Below are positions 4,177 to 6,453 of a stretch of DNA of 6,453 bases, piece after piece. Origin of the DNA: Deltaproteobacteria bacterium UBA2385 (GTDB lineage Bacteria > Myxococcota_A > UBA796 > UBA2385); the NCBI GenBank assembly GCA_002343455.1, contig DDSR01000377.1, positions 1 through 6,453 of the forward strand. Direction: 5' to 3'. The position numbers and the translations under genes are program-made. Below the pieces are notes generated by a model. The model saw only the letters and a list, made by a program, of their open reading frames with translations, did not search any database and was not told where the DNA came from. Each line of letters begins with the position of its first letter. Position 1 is the first letter of the stretch.

Positions 4177-6453
4177 ATGAGCACGCGCCAGTCCCCGCTC
4201 CTCTCGTCGCTTGACGCCGCGACCCAGAAGCCTCAGCCTTGGCAGTCGGTGCGGGTGCGAGGCACGGCCAGCATGCTGCGCCGGCTTCGGATGAACCCGC
4301 TGCGCCAGCTCATGGCGCGGGTCGACGAGGCTGAGCGACACGCTTGCGGGCAGGCCACCTGCTGTCCCCAGGGGGAAGAGCCGGCGGACGAGGCGTCCGC
4401 GTTGCTTCGGCCGCCCCCGGTGCGCCAGGATCGTGTCGATGCCATGGCCGAGGGCAGCGAGATGTCGGACCGGGGCCGCCGCTGGGTCCGGCTGCCGGGG
4501 GGGAAGCCGGTACTCGTGGCGGATATGTGGACGGGCTTCTCCATGGAGCCGGAGTGGACCGGGCGGGAGATCGACCCCGACACCCTCCCGGGGAGCGATG
4601 GGGGGGACCAAGCGCCCGTGCAGTTCGCGATCAATTCGGCGCACCTCTTTCATAAGGAAGATGAAGGCGAGGATCGGTACGGCTCCGCTTCACGGATCGT
4701 CGAGGACTGCCATGGACTGGGCGTGGGCGTGCTCCGCCAGCCCGGGAAGGCACAGCTCTTCCTGGACTTCCTGCTGGGAGCTGGGCGAGAGGATGGGATC
4801 CCTGTCCGCTTCGCGAGCTATGATGCGGTGGCCGGGGAGATAATTGCGGATGAGTCCCAGACCCTAAGAAGGTTGAAGGAGCTGGCCATTCTTCTCCGGG
4901 ACCGGGGGATGACCGTGTATGTGACCATCCTCACTCTGGGCGGAGGCAGCGCGGCAGCCGATGCTGTGGTCGGGGACGACGTTATTGATGGTGTGGCCGG
5001 TAAGATCGGCAGCTCGCCGCGCCTGTTTTGGCATCGGGATTGGCGAGGCAAAGGGCTGAAGGATGACCTGGCTGACGACGCCGCCGCTCCGCTTGAATTC
5101 AATCGCCTGGATGAGGAGTGGGACCTGGTGACCATGGATCCAGGCAACCCGTGCAAGCGCCTGGTATACCGCTGGGTGTGCCGGGCGGTGGCCGAGTGGA
5201 TGGAGAGGAACCGGGACGAACTGGAAGGGGTCATCGCCGGGGTGGAGATTGGAAACGAGCTCGATGTCCGGCATATCTTCACGTCTGGTTCTTCCGGAGA
5301 TTTGAAGGAGCGAACAGTACCCGAACACTGGGGGCCGCTGTACGCCGAGTGCGCGGTAGAGATGCGGTCGGCATGCGACTGGGTTCCGCTTTGGCTGCCG
5401 GGGATCGCCTCGTATAACGATGATGGCGACGTAGCCAGTCGTCGTCCCGGGGACTTCTGGGGCAAGGTCAACTTCGTTGGGGAGCTGCTCGGGGCGATTC
5501 AGAAGAGGCTGGACGAGATTGGCGGTGATTGGCTGCTGGCGGACCTGGTGGCGGGAGTGGACCTGCACTGGTACCACAGCGACGCGGGGGCCAGCCGCCG
5601 GGCCGTGCTGCTGCCGCTTGAGCTGCAAGCGGTGCGGAAGAAGATCGAGGCCAGTCTTCGTGGTACGCCCTCGGAGGGCCACCAGGTAGAGCTCACGCTG
5701 ATCGAGGCCGGCAGCAGCATGGTGTGCGATGACCTGGATGCTATACGTGACCGGATAAGTGGCGCGGGCCAATGTGAAGGTGAGGGCTTCTCCTCAAGCC
5801 GCGCCCACCTTCGACCCCCGCAGTACACCTCGGCCCGCCGGGGATCGACATGGGTCTCGACAGAGCTACATGCGGTGCAGCTGCTCGAACAGGTCGGCCC
5901 ACTCGACTGGCAGGCATGGACCATGGCGAGGCAGCTCCTCATGGCACTGGCGGGCGGCGTCCGGGTAGTGGGCACCCACGGTCACATCTCCACCCCGCCC
6001 CAGAGCGCCTTCGAAGGCTACGGCATTCGACGCGATCTGGCGAACGTGGCGAAGGCCTCGGACGCCTGGTTGAGGCCAGCGGGGGCGATGCTCAGCCGAC
6101 TGTCGGATGTTTTCGGAGGGCTGACGGGAGAGGTCGAGCTGCTTCACCCCACGGTGCTGGACTCCGACCGGCCCTCTTTCGACCGGCAGCGCGTCGGAGA
6201 GGCCCTGGCCGGCGGCAGCTACCCCGTAGAGAATTTTGCCTGTGTACTTGGTTTCCGGGGTCTGTACGATTGGACGCGCAGCCGTTCTGGGCTCTTGCGG
6301 TTGGGCGGATACGGCACCGTGCTCTTCCTGGACAGTGTCCCAGGGGCAAACGAGCCTGGCGACCCGACCCCGGGGGCCATGGTGGTGCGCTTGCTGATGA
6401 CTGGGGAGCCGACCGTCTGGCGGGTATATTTAGACCGAAGTTCCAGCATCTAT
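4177..6453 (+). CDS. Clan GH-A-like TIM-barrel glycoside hydrolase, no signal peptide (3' end beyond window)
   Basis: The frame is open from ATG 4177 to the window edge: 759 codons without a stop. Residues 1-100 are hydrophilic, Arg-rich and probably disordered, with a cysteine cluster (57, 62, 63). From about 105 the order of segments fits a TIM barrel: QFAINSAHLF (149-158), GLGVGVLRQ (about 180-188), MTVYVTIL (about 246-253), GVEIGNEL (355-362), VPLWLPGIASY (about 403-413), GVDLHWYH (460-467), VELTLIEAG (about 504-512) and VRVVGTHGHI (about 595-604). In clan GH-A enzymes the acid/base Glu follows Asn at the end of strand 4 and the nucleophile Glu ends strand 7; Glu361 in GNE and Glu510 in IEAG occupy these places, and LHWYH resembles the strand-6 His/Tyr motif. 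From about 640 a second beta-rich domain begins. I cannot name a GH family or substrate. There is no export signal, so it is cytosolic or released by an unusual route. Codon choice (AGG, CGA, GTA, ATA, TTA, AGT) differs from the M32 gene, hinting at acquisition. Confidence 0.72.
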   Translation, partial: MSTRQSPLLSSLDAATQKPQPWQSVRVRGTASMLRRLRMNPLRQLMARVDEAERHACGQATCCPQGEEPADEASALLRPPPVRQDRVDAMAEGSEMSDRGRRWVRLPGGKPVLVADMWTGFSMEPEWTGREIDPDTLPGSDGGDQAPVQFAINSAHLFHKEDEGEDRYGSASRIVEDCHGLGVGVLRQPGKAQLFLDFLLGAGREDGIPVRFASYDAVAGEIIADESQTLRRLKELAILLRDRGMTVYVTILTLGGGSAAADAVVGDDVIDGVAGKIGSSPRLFWHRDWRGKGLKDDLADDAAAPLEFNRLDEEWDLVTMDPGNPCKRLVYRWVCRAVAEWMERNRDELEGVIAGVEIGNELDVRHIFTSGSSGDLKERTVPEHWGPLYAECAVEMRSACDWVPLWLPGIASYNDDGDVASRRPGDFWGKVNFVGELLGAIQKRLDEIGGDWLLADLVAGVDLHWYHSDAGASRRAVLLPLELQAVRKKIEASLRGTPSEGHQVELTLIEAGSSMVCDDLDAIRDRISGAGQCEGEGFSSSRAHLRPPQYTSARRGSTWVSTELHAVQLLEQVGPLDWQAWTMARQLLMALAGGVRVVGTHGHISTPPQSAFEGYGIRRDLANVAKASDAWLRPAGAMLSRLSDVFGGLTGEVELLHPTVLDSDRPSFDRQRVGEALAGGSYPVENFACVLGFRGLYDWTRSRSGLLRLGGYGTVLFLDSVPGANEPGDPTPGAMVVRLLMTGEPTVWRVYLDRSSSIY

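Noticed and set aside
3538..4653. Minus-strand open frame of 371 codons spanning the 137-residue gene
   Set aside because: The plus-strand gene has a ribosome site and a strand-rich protein pattern; the minus translation is His/Arg/Pro-rich shadow except for its last 32 codons, which are reported separately as a weak finding.
4864..5772. Minus-strand open frame of 302 codons opposite the GH-like gene
   Set aside because: The plus strand carries a 759-codon uninterrupted frame with barrel-like motifs over the same region; the minus product shows no domain and no ribosome site was seen.
1..6453. CRISPR array, tRNA, rRNA or insertion sequence ends
   Set aside because: No spaced direct repeats of CRISPR type, no cloverleaf or rRNA-like stretch, and no transposase or terminal inverted repeats were seen on either strand; the 15-base repeats are coding linkers.

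Overview
The window is GC-rich bacterial DNA with densely packed genes and strong G/C bias at third codon positions. A short lipoprotein with aspartate-glycine-glycine repeats, a Phd/ParE-type toxin-antitoxin pair and several unrecognised proteins together suggest a member of the Myxococcota or another former deltaproteobacterial lineage. This is an inference from style; no marker gene is present to prove it.

Left part (1-888, minus strand): a two-gene operon. An unrecognised 248-residue, probably cytosolic protein comes first. A small lipoprotein follows after 13 bases; its tail of DGGxx pentapeptide repeats runs off the window. A 92-base divergent region (889-980) separates this operon from a complete plus-strand M32-family metallocarboxypeptidase (981-2489), in which all five conserved family motifs are visible.

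Middle part (2538-3506): a complete minus-strand type II toxin-antitoxin operon (Phd/YefM antitoxin, then RelE/ParE toxin, overlapping by 11 bases) lies convergent to the peptidase gene. It is followed by a short plus-strand reading frame (3231-3506) that looks like the last beta-rich domain of a larger exported protein that has lost its front end.

Right part (3507-6453): about 240 bases without a clear gene contain a run of ten G residues. Two plus-strand genes follow in close succession: an unrecognised 137-residue beta-rich protein (3748-4161) and a long open frame (4177 to the window end, at least 759 residues, no stop) that reads as a clan GH-A-like TIM-barrel glycoside hydrolase with a candidate acid/base in a GNE motif and a candidate nucleophile in an IEAG motif. 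Neither has a signal peptide, the two share the same frame across a single TGA, and the large gene uses many codons that are rare in the peptidase gene. This pair, next to a toxin-antitoxin module and a gene remnant, looks like an accessory region and is the most interesting part of the window.
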